In this document: piece by piece, positions 13,101 through 38,230 of the stretch
Numbering within the stretch: the first letter of the stretch is position 1
Layout: each line of letters opens with the position of its first letter
NCBI GenBank assembly: GCA_023101725.1
Contig: JALJCO010003968.1
Location: 1,798,001-1,862,000 of the forward strand
From: Atherinomorus stipes
Lineage: Eukaryota; Chordata; Actinopteri; Atheriniformes; Atherinidae
Direction of reading: 5' to 3'
Length of the DNA: 64,000 bases
Position numbers and translations under genes: made by a program
Notes under the pieces: generated by a model
What the model was told of the DNA's origin: nothing
What the model saw: only the letters and a program-made list of their open reading frames with translations
The model's database searches: none

Positions 13101-14187
13101 TCATGGTGCTTTTTTTTCTTGCTTAAGCAGGAGTCTGGTATTGGGTGGATCTTTATGTTTGGACAGGGTGAGTTCTGTGTTTCCTTTTTAAGTTCAGGTT
13201 CTCAGTCTTGTTGCATTGATGTCATCCTACAGGGAGCTGGACAAAAGGAAATAAACAGTAAAATGACTCAAGTGAGTCCTTTACTGACTGCAACTAAAAA
13301 ACATTAAATTCTTTGGATAAAACTCCTTCATACTCCCACTTTCCAGACATCTTTGCTGCTGTAAGATGCAGTTCTTGTTGTCTGAATGCAAAGCAGATTT
13401 GCAAAGGCTGTTTTTCTCATGCATGGAAAATAATTAATTCATAACCTCAACATAACCCCAGCTGGGTTTTTTTATGATAAAAAAAAATAGTGCACAAGAT
13501 ACTGTTAATCAGTAAACATTACATTAAAGTGGTTTATACATACAAGCTAATTGTTTCGGTTATTAGAATGTCACAACCAGGAACTCCCCCGTGGTAATTG
13601 GTATGTTTCATACAAATATTTACGACAGTTAATTACACACACAGTAAAGTATGATATGTTAACATTTTGGAGAAATTGGGGGAAAAAATGTTTGTCAGTT
13701 CGTAGCAGGTTTTGTTTTACACATGATGTTGAAAAGTTCTAAGCATTTGTGACTCAAAGAAGGAATTTGATTTTGTAAACAAGCGATGAAAATTTATTTT
13801 TCAGAGGGCTGAAATGGTGACATTCATAAAAGCAGCTGAGGACATAACAATAAGTTGCATTATTACCAGAGGGGGCAGAGTTACCTCACATGGCAACATG
13901 CGCTAAACTGAACATGTTGCCGTCACGAACACTAACTCATGGACACCATTTTTACACCTCTGCTTTATTGGAAGTAAAACACACTGAAAGGGAGCCAAAG
14001 TTTCCAGAACGCAGCTATGTTAACATTCAGTAATTGAAAGTTGGATAGTTTGGATTGTTTCTCTTTTTTAAGGCCCCTGTTTGAAATCGCATATCCACAA
14101 TTAAATGAGGATATCTCTGCAACCACAAGGTCTATTTGAATACTTTGAATACAATACAGTACTTGCTGTACTGTATTGCACTTGTTT
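10151..14187. other. Upstream/intron DNA, no gene recognised
   Basis: Holds a GC-rich patch at 10980-11160 (ggggcgccggcagaaggg, ggcggcagtgcggccgggcg), a T run at 11619-11638 and a strong donor-like cag|gtaagtt at 12091. None of these connects in frame to the ctbp2 exon at 20118. The longest open frames are uninformative. Confidence 0.4.
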
Positions 14188-14195
14188 GCCTTGGC

Positions 14196-14581
14196 TAGGG
14201 CTGCCACGATTAGTCGATTAATCGTCTAATATCAAAATAATCGACTAATTTCATAATCAACTAATGGTTAGTTGCTTTTAAGCTTTGTTTTTCCTCTCAA
14301 AATTGCCACTGTACCTTCTGCTGCCTTGTAGACCTTTCTGTCCTTGACACGTGTGTAGTTGTAGCTATCAGGATCAGCTTTTCTTCATTTGTTTAATGAC
14401 ATAAATAAGCTACCAGTCAAAAGTTTGGACACATTTTCCCATTAGATTCAATGAGAAAGTGTCCAAACTTTTTACTGGTTCTGAAAATATGCTAAAATTT
14501 TGTATGATCCGATTTGTCGACTGATCGCCAAAATAATCGGTGACTAGTTGATTATCAAAATAATCGTTTGTGGCAGCTCTA
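14196..14581. mobile_element. hAT-like MITE, 386 bp, family 1 (TAGGGCTGCCAC ends)
   Basis: Starts tagggctgccacgattagtc. The reverse complement of its end is tagagctgccacaaacgatt. Flanks gccttggc (14188-14195) and accttggc (14582-14589) form an 8-bp duplication with one mismatch. Inside is a hairpin with arms aaagtttggacac and gtgtccaaacttt around a 25-30 nt loop. There is no coding capacity. A second copy in the opposite orientation lies at 29433-29758. Confidence 0.85.
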
Positions 14582-14589
14582 ACCTTGGC

Positions 14590-17500
14590 CTGAGTATAGC
14601 CATCCACATTGGAGTTTTTTTTTTTTTATGTAACTTTGTTTATTGTGGCTAAAAATATATATTTTTAAGTTTTTTATTTTTTTATATTTATGATTATTAT
14701 AAAGCAAAGCAAACACTTTCAGGGTGAATATGAGTATCTCTGTGGATTAATGCAGCTGTAGCTCTAACCTCTATTAAGGCATAATACAATGTTTGTACTG
14801 CAAAGGCCAAGTCCGATCAAGCAAAGCAGAACAAAATTAGAGAGTTTAGGTTTTCAAAATGGCCTTTTTGGCACAGTTTGGCACAGTCAAAGTGTGTGTG
14901 TGTGTGTGTGTGTGTGGGGGGGGGGGGGCTTGAGTTTTAAAAGGTTAAACAGAGTGACATAAAGAAATACAACAAACATGTTTTGCTAGAGGTGGACCTA
15001 AAAGGCATTATTAGGTCACCGAGAAAGAAGACCATTCTTGTAAAGTGTAGTTTCTTTAACTGAATCTGTTTTTGAGTCAGAGACAGTCTGAAACAAGAAC
15101 TGATGTAAAAAGAGAGCAATAAACTTGCTGCCGTAGTCTAAGCCTGGGGACATATTGTTTTTAAAACTGTATCACAGTAGAAATCTTCTTAATATTTGAT
15201 ATTGTGATAGTGATTTCAGCAATATTACTGAGCTCTTTTCAGTTTTTCTCAAGTGGAAGAGTGTGAGTCAGCGCCATGTCTGCTTTTGAAAGTATATGAA
15301 AAGGCTCCTGACCTTTTGAGATTTCTTATCAGATCCACTGTGGAAAAGGTTTTGGACATAATATTCTGTAGCTAACAGAAGCGTTTAAAGGCAGAGTCAT
15401 CTAGTGATCTAAATTCATCCGTCAAACATCTCTTTGCTCATCTGAGTGTTTTAAATAGATTAAAAAAGCAGATGAACGAGAGCAGTTTGAATGTCTGTGA
15501 ATGTTTTCACCTTCTGTTGCCAGTTTTGCCCTCTTTCAGAAATGCAGCTGAAACTGTTTTATGATTGGTTGCACTTCACACACACTACCGGGAGTGTGAA
15601 CCTGTCTTTGCTGAGTGTCACAGAGGAAGATTGAGTCCTTTATCTTTGCATCACTCGTGAGCTCCGTCTAATCACTGGTCAGGTATCGGAGTCATTAAGA
15701 GCCACATTAACAACCTTGTTAAGTTGATTATCTGTACAATCTCCACGTGTTAAATTCAGAGCCACGTTCTGCCTTATTAGTTCAAAGACAAGCAATTAGC
15801 CACAAGGAAATAATTAATCAACAGCTTTTTGACCTACTTCCTTCAAATGCTGCAGCTTTTTCTACTGGCTGCTTCTTGTTTGGACATTATGAGCACCTGA
15901 CTGTTTTTTCATCTCAGTGCGTGCATTTGCAATATTTTGTGTGTGTGTGTGTGTGCGTGTGTGTGTGTGCGCTAGGCGGTGGATGTTAGAGGAGTGGTGT
16001 ATTTCCTTGTGTGTGACTGTTATATGACTGGAAGTATTTTCACGTCTGATAATGAACTCTGCATGAGTGTGATGAGGAGACGCAAGGAGAGCTGCAGAGC
16101 CACAGGTGTGTTTGGCAAGCAGTAGTCTTCTCTCCACAGCTGCCTCACACACACACAGTGAACACACACTCTCTCACACATGCAACAACAAACACAAAAT
16201 AAGCCCATCCAGCAAGAATACTGTGTTCTTTTAGCTGATACAGAGAGATCGAGGTCACTTCTGTCACATTATCTTGAGAACACCTCGCATGAAGCAATTG
16301 TTTTTTGTTTGTTTTTTTGTAGCGTTTGTGTGTTTTTACGTGTATGTGTTTGTGTGAGGAAAGATAGGCAGTAAAAGTCCAGCATCTCAGCTGCTGAAGG
16401 CGTTTTTATCCACATTGTATTCACCATAATCACCCTGTTTATAAATTCCCCCAACATGATTTTTAGCTATTTTTCCTGCCTCATAAACTGAGCCAAAAGT
16501 TTAAGCATGCATCTCTGCAGAGTCCCAACACATCCCAGGCTTTATCTCCCACCACAAACTCCTGTTAAAGTGCACTTTGAAGACTGTAGATGTTCAGGTG
16601 TTGTGCATAAACTCTGTGCCTGTAAAGGAAACACTAAACTCACAACATTTTGGCAAAAGCACTTTGGGCTTTTAAACCTAAGGAGGACTGGTGTGGCTCT
16701 CATTTGCAAAATAAAATCCCAGTATTCCCACTGGGAGCCAGATGCCAGTCTGATCTGAACGGGAATAGTTTTGACAACGGGCCCATTGGTGGGCGTGCAT
16801 GAGTAGGAGTGTGCTTTACTGTTGTACTCTTTTTTTTTTCAAAGTTACAGACCCACAAGAGACAGATTATAAAAAGAATGATGTAAATGAAAGCAAAACT
16901 GAGTCAACAATTGATCATTTCCCATCATGCAGCTCTGCAGCTTTTTTTATTGCCTGTTAACTAACCCCATCTTTCGGTCCTTGCTCCTCCAGTTTGTGTC
17001 CCACACTCTGACAGACGTCATGCATTGTCTCGCTTCAGAGTCTCACAAGATTTCATGCAGCTGTTTTCTCAGGCTGAGTTTTCACTGGTCTTGGCAAAAG
17101 AAAAAAAAAATGTGTAAAATTATCTGCGAGACCCTTTAAAGGCACATCCACTGTTTTTGAAATTGATCAGCAAAGTTCCAAAAAGCAGAGAATCCTTTAA
17201 TATGTGAGAGAGAAATTCATTCATCCCACATTCCAGTTTTCTTCACCCATCACCACATCGTCCTCCTCCCTTTGTCCTCCTGTTCCTCTTTGTTTGACTC
17301 CTCTTGTAGTTCTTCATCTTTAATTAGCTGCGTGGTGAACTGCTTCCATACATGTTGCCTCTGCTTGCACGGCTTGGTTCACCTCCCCCTGTTGTAGGAA
17401 GAAGCTGAGAAAGAAACCATCATTGAACGCGTGAACTCAATAACGCAGGTCATTTGTCAGAGCTGTGATATTAATGACAAGCTGCTAAGCTTCTTTTAGA

Positions 17501-17775
17501 AATTAATCCTCTGATTTCATTTCCCTCTGTGGGAACACCGAGAACAGGTGGGATGCTGTTCCTCATGCTGGACGTATCTGTGTTTCTCTGTTCAGCTTTA
17601 CTCATGAGAATAAGACAGACATTAAACTTAATAATCAGCTGCTGTGAACATGGGAATGCTGTCTAATATGTGCCAGTGTGAGGAGAGATTGCCTGAATGG
17701 GACTAAAATAAAACTTAAGGCCCTCAAAAAGACTTAATTTCGCTAGTTTAAACAATTTTTATACGGTAAATGTAT
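14590..17775. other. Noncoding DNA with GT microsatellites, no gene recognised
   Basis: (GT)n at 14892-14916 followed by a G run, and again at 15937-15970. The A/T-rich remainder shows no exon with a supported frame. Confidence 0.4.
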
Positions 17776-17783
17776 CTAATTAG

Positions 17784-18529
17784 TAGTGATGCATGATATA
17801 ATCGGTGCCCTATCGGTATCGGCCTATATCGGCCTTAAAACTGAGTATCGGACATTGACCACCCCACCAATATTGAACCGATTAGTCCGCTTTTTCTAAA
17901 GTCTAAAAGAAAACTTCTTCAAAAACTTCTTTTTACAGACTTTAAAACTTATAAAGACTAGTGGTGGGAAAAGTATCAATACGCTGAAATATTGTGATAT
18001 ATTCATACGCTGATATATTAACATTTAAAAACGTGGTATCAATCTATTTTACTAATGAAATCTCGTGAGATTTTGTAACGGAATGATGAAATATCGTGAG
18101 ATTTCATTGGTAAAATTCACGAAAATTTCACGATATTTTCATATGCTGATATGACATTCAAAAATGCGGTATCGACTTATTTTACTAACGAAATTTCACG
18201 ATATTTCATCGTTCTGTCATAAAACATCGTGAGATTTTGTAACAGAATGATGAAATCTCGCGAGATTTTGTAAGTAAAGTAGATTGATACTGTGTTTTTA
18301 AATGTCGATTTGATATCAGCATACGAAAATATTGCAATATTTCAGTGTATCGATATTTTTTCCCCACCCCTAATTTTTAAAGCATCTGAAACAGATAACA
18401 AAACTGCTATTTGCAATGACTGCTTTTTTTCAGCTTCAATATCAGTATCGATATCAGTTATCGGCCACATGAGTTTTAAAATATCGGCATATCGGATATC
18501 GGCCAAAATTCCAAGATCGTGCATCCCTA
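17784..18529. mobile_element. hAT-like element, 746 bp, carrying a nested foldback
   Basis: Outer ends tagtgatgcatgatataatc and (reverse complement) tagggatgcacgatcttgg, with flanks ctaattag (17776-17783) and gtaattag (18530-18537), 7 of 8 matching. Both ends continue into tatcggc-rich subterminal repeats. The middle (about 17960-18372) is a second element described separately. No transposase. Confidence 0.8.
17960..18372. mobile_element. Nested long inverted repeat (foldback) element
   Basis: Ends tagtggtgggaaaagtatc and (reverse complement) taggggtggggaaaaaatatc. The arms match over roughly 150-200 bp: words such as gctgaaatattg, gctgatat, catttaaaaac, gtatcaatct and aaatctcgtgagatttt recur as reverse complements in the other half. 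Several short palindromes aatctcg(t/c)gagatt lie within. The target duplication is not clear. Confidence 0.7.
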
Positions 18530-18537
18530 GTAATTAG

Positions 18538-32052
<13,515 letters not shown>

Positions 32053-33515
32053 ATGGACTGCTGCTGTAGCCGAGCAAGAGGCGTGCAAATCAGTGTAAAC
32101 TAAAGAACCTCCAGAGTCAACCCATTCAACCGTACGCTTGACTTCAGCCATCCGGACCTACCAGCAGACTGCCTGCCGGGCGACGTTTCACACTTTTTCA
32201 TTTTGTATGAAACCACTAAGCCCCAGTGAGGACAGTGGATGTTCGAACAAACCTGAGCTGCCACACTGAGATGGGACTGACCGTCAAACTTATGCGCAGA
32301 AGATCTGAACTTCTCCTCCCTCCATCTCTGTTTTTGTTCTTCACTAAGTGATGCTTTCCTTTATATCTTTTACTATCGTGTGTATTTTAGGGAAATTCCT
32401 CCTGACTTCTGGGACATGTTGCCAGGCACCAAATGCAGGATGGAAACCTGACCCAGCCTCCCTGATTTAAAGGACAACCCATCAATCCCCCCTTTTTTCT
32501 CTCAGTTTCACCCATTTCTGCACAAACATGTCTCATTTCACTTAGTTTTGTGTTTTGTTTTCTTAACTCTTTTCTGATTATCCTTTGTTCTGTGTTTCTG
32601 TTCTCCAGTGTGTGAAAATGAATGGATTTACAGTTATATTTAGAAGAAGAGAAAAGTCTGGGACTACATCTTTGCTCTTCTCTGTTGCGTTGCGCCTGGT
32701 AAACCCTGAATGTAAAGACAAGATGTAGGGCAGTAGTTGTGGAAGAATATTTCAGGATATGAAGTAGAAATGACCCTTTCAAAACAAATAAAAAAAGGAA
32801 CTAAGAAGAGAAAAACAACTGCTATTCATGGTTAAACATTGTACGTTTGAGTGTGAAGCCTCAGTTGCATTTAGCTGTTGTAACCTTTATGGCTCCGCTG
32901 AACTGAGGTGCGGCTGATTTTTGGTTGTTTTCATAAACAGAATATCGTCTGTATTATATGTTGGCGTTCAGAGGAGCCTAGATTATACGGCAGTGAAAAG
33001 CTTGTGTGGTATGAAAGTGTTTGGATAACGAAAAACAGGAAATCTCTTACTGACTCAGGAAAAAAATTAACATCAAATCTGAACAGAAAACAAACTTTAA
33101 AAAAAACAAAGAGACAATTCTGGATTACTGCTTTCCATGTCTTTCTCCATTGTGGTATTTTTTATATATCAAATGTACATTTTTTGATGTTTTTCACTCC
33201 TGTTAGATTTGTATTGCCTTGTTAAATGTTCATATAACCGTAGTCTTACGTGACCCACCCGCCATCCCTCCCTGCCCTCTTCCCTCCCCTCATAGTTTCT
33301 TCTTTGTTTCTCTGCTCTAATGAGAGCCAGCTGTGGCTCTGCGAACAAACAGCAGCCACATCCATCCCTTCAGCGCCGTGACGTTAGCAAGAGGCGGCTG
33401 CTAGCAGATTGTTTGGTTTTTAAGTGTGAGTATTTGTATTTGTTTCTCGTACAAGGTGAACATATAGCATACAGTGCAGCTGGAACCAATAAATAAGACT
33501 TACTGTTCTGATTGA
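32053..33515 (+). other. ctbp2: ctbp2 3' UTR with two candidate poly(A) signals
   Basis: After the TAG there is about 1.46 kb with no coding signal. AATAAA occurs at 32787-32792 and again at 33488-33493. The second is followed by T/GT-rich DNA (tactgttctg, gtgtttgctttg) typical of a cleavage region, so it is the likely distal end near 33510-33520. Short and long 3' ends are both plausible. The exact end is inferred. Confidence 0.6.
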
Positions 33516-36500
33516 TGATACTGTGTTTGCTTTGTTTTATTTTGGGTATTTTGTTTTCTTTTGTCTGGATAAAATCACTTTAAGGATCTTGAAAAGCATC
33601 TAAATGTGGTTTCTAAATATCTGACGCACCCCACTGCCCCAAGTTCACTTTAGTATATCGCTATTGACCTTTTTCTCATCACTTTTGGCAGATATTCTTG
33701 CTCAGACCTTGAAAACTATATGTCGTGTGTCTAAAGTAAGTGAAGTGAACTGGACGGGGCTTAGTTCATAAAGATGTTTTTCTCCAATCCAGAAGAGCTT
33801 TTTTACTTTTGATGGAGATGGTTGGAGACTTCCCTCAAAGGCTAAAGTGTAACCATTGCTGACATCTAGCGTTAAAGATGGGTACAGTAAGTTGTGAGTG
33901 GATGGTGGCTGTCAGGGGCCAAAACGTGTTTTCATCTGTAAGTGAATCCAGTTATCTCAAGCGTAATGATGGCTGCACCACATGTAACTACTTTTAGTGT
34001 CTTTTAAGGTGTCACTGACTCCATACGGGGTTCTAATATCTATCAAACAAATGCTAGTGAGGGTTTTCACCTCACGCACGCAGATGTTTGTATATTCAGA
34101 GACACCATAGTGAAGATGTTGGTGCAAATATGTCAGTTTTCATGTATTTCACGTATGAGCCAACAAGAAGTTAATATAAAAGGCTCATTCTAAGAGAATA
34201 AGTTATTTTGGGAAGTGATTAGATAGAAATAGAAAGTTTTTTATTAATATAACATTTTTCTATCATAGACTTGCACATTGCAGCTTTAAGTAGCCTGTGA
34301 AACCGCTGATGTTTTACAGTCTATGGCCATCAGTGAGTTGTGCCTCCGAATAAATCCTGTGAATAAGTGTGATTGCGTGAAGGTCATAAGGATGCTGTTG
34401 TAGGTGGTGGAGAGAAGATGTCTCAGGACTCCTCTGTTAAGTGAGGTTTCTCCACTTTGACCTACAGTAGATGACCGTTTTCTTTCCCCATTCCAGCAAC
34501 TTAATTTCTCTGTCCAGAATTTAACTTTCTGGTCTTAAAAAATGTATTTTATCATTAAGATGCAGGAAAACCTTCACATCCTTTCAGCTATCCCAAGGAA
34601 GTTGACAACACACACTCACACTTGCCCTTAAGTGAAACTAAGGTCACTTTGACAACAGTGGATCACATCTTAAAAGCAGTTGTTGGTCACAACCACATCA
34701 AAACTGAAAAAGCTCCTCTGAATGAGACTGAAAGTCCAGTAGACTTAACTTATGTTAGATCCCATGACAGTGTACATTTCCGGTGATGCAAATGGAATTA
34801 GGAAGCATTTCTTTGGCTTCTGTAACTTGCACTGAGGCCTTGGTTAAGCTTGCTGAAATTCTGACCACACTTCTGCATGTCAAGTTATCTGCAGGGGTTC
34901 CTATTTCTATAACGGCAGATGTTTAAACCCTTATCTGTGAATCACTTTAGTCTAATGAAAACTTAAAGGGCAAATTCTGAGATAGCTTTTTTTGATGACA
35001 TAGTAAATTTATGGCTATTTATACACAGTTTATGTTAAATGTAAAGGTATTACTGCAGCATGTACACCCCAATGTGTGCAAAAGCATTCTGATTTAATTC
35101 ACTGAGAGGAGCAGCATTGCAGTTTTTGCCTGAAAGAGAGATCATTCAGAAGATTACAGGGCTCTTAAAGGGTTTCTGTATAAGAAATGTAACAAATAAT
35201 GAGCCTCAAGCTGTGAGCTGCAGTAAGGTAGACATGGAAGTTGATAGATCCAACTTTATTTATATTACTTTCAAAGTCATGCCAATAAAACTCTAAGCCC
35301 AGCCCTTAAACTGATCCCAGCTAGTTAATTTTAATGTGTGCAGAGACAGATTTGAGAGGATTTGGTAGTTGTTGAAGTTAAACGATCCAACTGTTGATTA
35401 CAGCCAGACATGCTTAAAAAACAAGCAGCCAAAACAGAAAACTAAATCAAACTTGGAGCCTTTCAGTCAGCTTATAGATCAGCTAAAAAAGAAAAATATC
35501 AAATATTTTGTGTTTCGCATTTATCTTTATTCTGTTGGTATTGGTAAGAAACATATCTGTAAAACTTTGTGTCAGATTTTTAATTATTAGTTAAAAGGTA
35601 ATAAGGCACTTTTACTGCCTCATAAGATGCTAATTAACAATATTATTGTCTGTGACTAAATCTATACGATGGTTGAGAATGTGAACAAATCAAACCACAA
35701 TGCATTAAAAGTACTTGATTGTCTTAAATGTTTAGATAATTGTCCACTATAAAAGGAAAAAAAATCATGAGAATTTTTTTTTTTTTGCTTATTGTTGACT
35801 TGCTGTAAACATCCCTCAATTTAACAAATATCAAGAAGATCAATTAGCAAACATTTGTAAGAATACTTAAAAAAAATTATATTTGTGTCATATCAACATA
35901 CCAAGATATCTTTTGATGTGGTACATCAAATTACATCATAAATACCTGATATGTGCCGTCTAGTCCACGTAATCAATTTTTGATCACTTTTGGGGTAATT
36001 GGCTGACTTGTGCAGAGCTTGGCATGAAGCTCTGTGGAATTTGAGTCTGAATCAGATTTGTTACAACAGGGAAACTTCTAAAACCTGCAGGATCCCTGGA
36101 TTACAGTTACTACAAAAAAAAAAAAAAAAAAAAAAAAGGAAAAAGCTGCATTTAAATACACATACACACACACACACAAAAAAAAAATTATGGTAGATGT
36201 AGAGGCTGTAAAAAAGTGTTCATGCCATTTAGTTGACTTTCTTGTATTGTTTCTTCAAATCCACTAGAGGGAGTTGAAAACCAAAACAGATCTGGCATAA
36301 ATTATGAAAACATAAATCATGAGTTAAAAAATAAACCAACAAAACAACTCAAATAAATCCACTGACATGATAACAGGCTTTTTAAATAAACTCGTATAGA
36401 AACAAAACAGACAAAAAAACAAAACGGTGTAGTTTGGACATTCAAAAAGGGATTCCTTTATTTTTTCCCCATATTTGCCTGTTCTTTGCATTACACTCTG

Positions 36501-37439
36501 TTTAGTGAAGTCAGGCCTAAATCCACAAACCATTATAGTCACAACTGCAACTATTGCATAAATACAAAGCAACATATAGGCAATGCTCAAAACATGTAGG
36601 ACAGGAATGAAACACGAAAGAGGTTACAGTACGCAATGGCAGGAAATAAGAAAATGCAAACATTCACAGCAAAATAAACAACTGTTTTTTTTTCTTTTTC
36701 TTTTCATTGTCAGCTTTGGTTTTATATGTTGTAATTTTTCACAACAACTTTAATTAAAAATATGGGTAGACGACAAACAGGCTTCGGAAAGGAGGTGAAC
36801 TGACCTGTACCGTGAGGGTGAGCTGGATAACAAATGCTTAAAGGAACGAAGGGACAAACAGGAAGTAGAAGATGAGGATTAGACAAGTGTGACTTGGGGG
36901 TTTTACACTGACACTGAATGTGTCCCGCTGTTGCCTACTCGTCCACCTAGAAATAAAAAGCACCAGATTTTAAGCATTCAGATGAGGTACTAAATCCCAT
37001 GCAACAAGTTAAGTAAACTTTCCACTGATGTTCATGATTGGTTCTTTCCTCACAGCAACAGTGTTTCTGTGCATCGTGTCTTCATCAAGATTTGAGTAAA
37101 TAATTAATAAAACCACAAAAAGAATATACAGAAAGCTCTCATTAGCTCAAATAAGTTTTCAAACAATAAATATGCATAATAAATTCAAAGAAAAAAAAAC
37201 TAAAACGCACACACACACAAACTTCTCAGCTCAATCAGTCTGAAAAAGGTAAACCGAATATCCAACATGAATGTTAGTGTGCTAAACCTTAGTAAGTAGT
37301 GAAGGGTAAATCTCCCTTTTATAGAGCTTCATATATGATCTCAATTCAAGCAATGATACTGTATTTGTATAGAAATGTTTTAATAAATGTGCAGTGCTTA
37401 GTAATAAGGATTAAATTTGTTTATTATTACACAATCTCT
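33516..37439. other. Region between the convergent 3' ends of ctbp2 and zranb1
   Basis: No gene recognised. An A run at 36114-36137 and a short AC tract at 36159-36177 are the only structured parts. The proximal zranb1 side (to about 36457) could belong to a longer 3' UTR. Confidence 0.45.
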
Positions 37440-38011
37440 GGTTTTCTTTATTGGCTTTTTCCCTGCCTTTTCCAAAACAACAAAAAAGCTAAACAAGCCA
37501 ACTCTAATACGGCTGGATAAACATCAAAAAGATCAATTTGGAAGTGTGCTTTTGTCAGTGCCCACACTGAACAGATACAAAGTGTTGATTTGATTCGATG
37601 CTGGTATATTTCCTTTAACTTTTTCTGAACAACCACATGCATTTACATCTATGGATAAAGATTTTTTTTTCATGTCTTTACAGTTGAAACTTAAAGCAAA
37701 TCAAAGGGTCATTTGCATTCGTAAACCTTTATTCTCTCCCCAATTCTGTTGGCCTCAGGTTGGTCTGAGTGAAGTGTTGACTGTCTTTGAAAGCTGAGAG
37801 CCTGCATGTGCCAGAGCAGCCAGTTTTCTGTCAGTTTGGAGGGGCGGGGGGGGGGCTTGTGGTTCCCTGTCCTCTGCTGAAGGCTTTCACAGTTTATCCG
37901 TGTCAGGAAAGTAAACAAAAAGAAAAATGAAACCAAATAAACACTGTAAGAAAGAGAGAAGAAGGAGGAGCCCTGCCCCCCTGCAGACCGCCTCCCTCGA
38001 CTTCAGTTTTG
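37440..38011 (-). other. zranb1: zranb1 3' UTR with candidate poly(A) signals
   Basis: On the minus strand AATAAA occurs at 37733-37728 and 37452-37447, 280 and 560 nt after the stop, and again at 36462-36457. The nearer two give 3' ends roughly 4 kb from the ctbp2 3' end, so the two genes are convergent without evident overlap. Which signal is used cannot be told from sequence alone. Confidence 0.45.
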
Positions 38012-38230
38012 TCACTCATCATCGTCGTCTTCCTCCTCTTCGCCGTCGGACAAGGAGGCGCACGGGCGGATCTGCCGGTAGCCATCCAGCCACTTCTCCA
38101 TCATTTGGGTGACGAGCGGGTGGTTGCGGCGGCGGGAGCTTTTCTGTAGGGCCACCAGGACGCCACCCTCTGTCACGCAGCAGTCCAGCCACTCCCGCAG
38201 GAGCTTCTCCTGCTGTTCTTCATTACCCAT
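38012..38230 (-). CDS. zranb1: zranb1 terminal coding exon (acidic C-terminus)
   Basis: It begins ATGGGTAATGAAGAA after acceptor ctttcag (MGNEEQQEKLLREWLDCCVT) and ends at TGA 38014-38012 after SLSDGEEEEDDDDE. The Met here is internal to the protein (human has Leu). The acidic tail is a family trait. Confidence 0.96.
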   Translation of the reverse strand: MGNEEQQEKLLREWLDCCVTEGGVLVALQKSSRRRNHPLVTQMMEKWLDGYRQIRPCASLSDGEEEEDDDDE

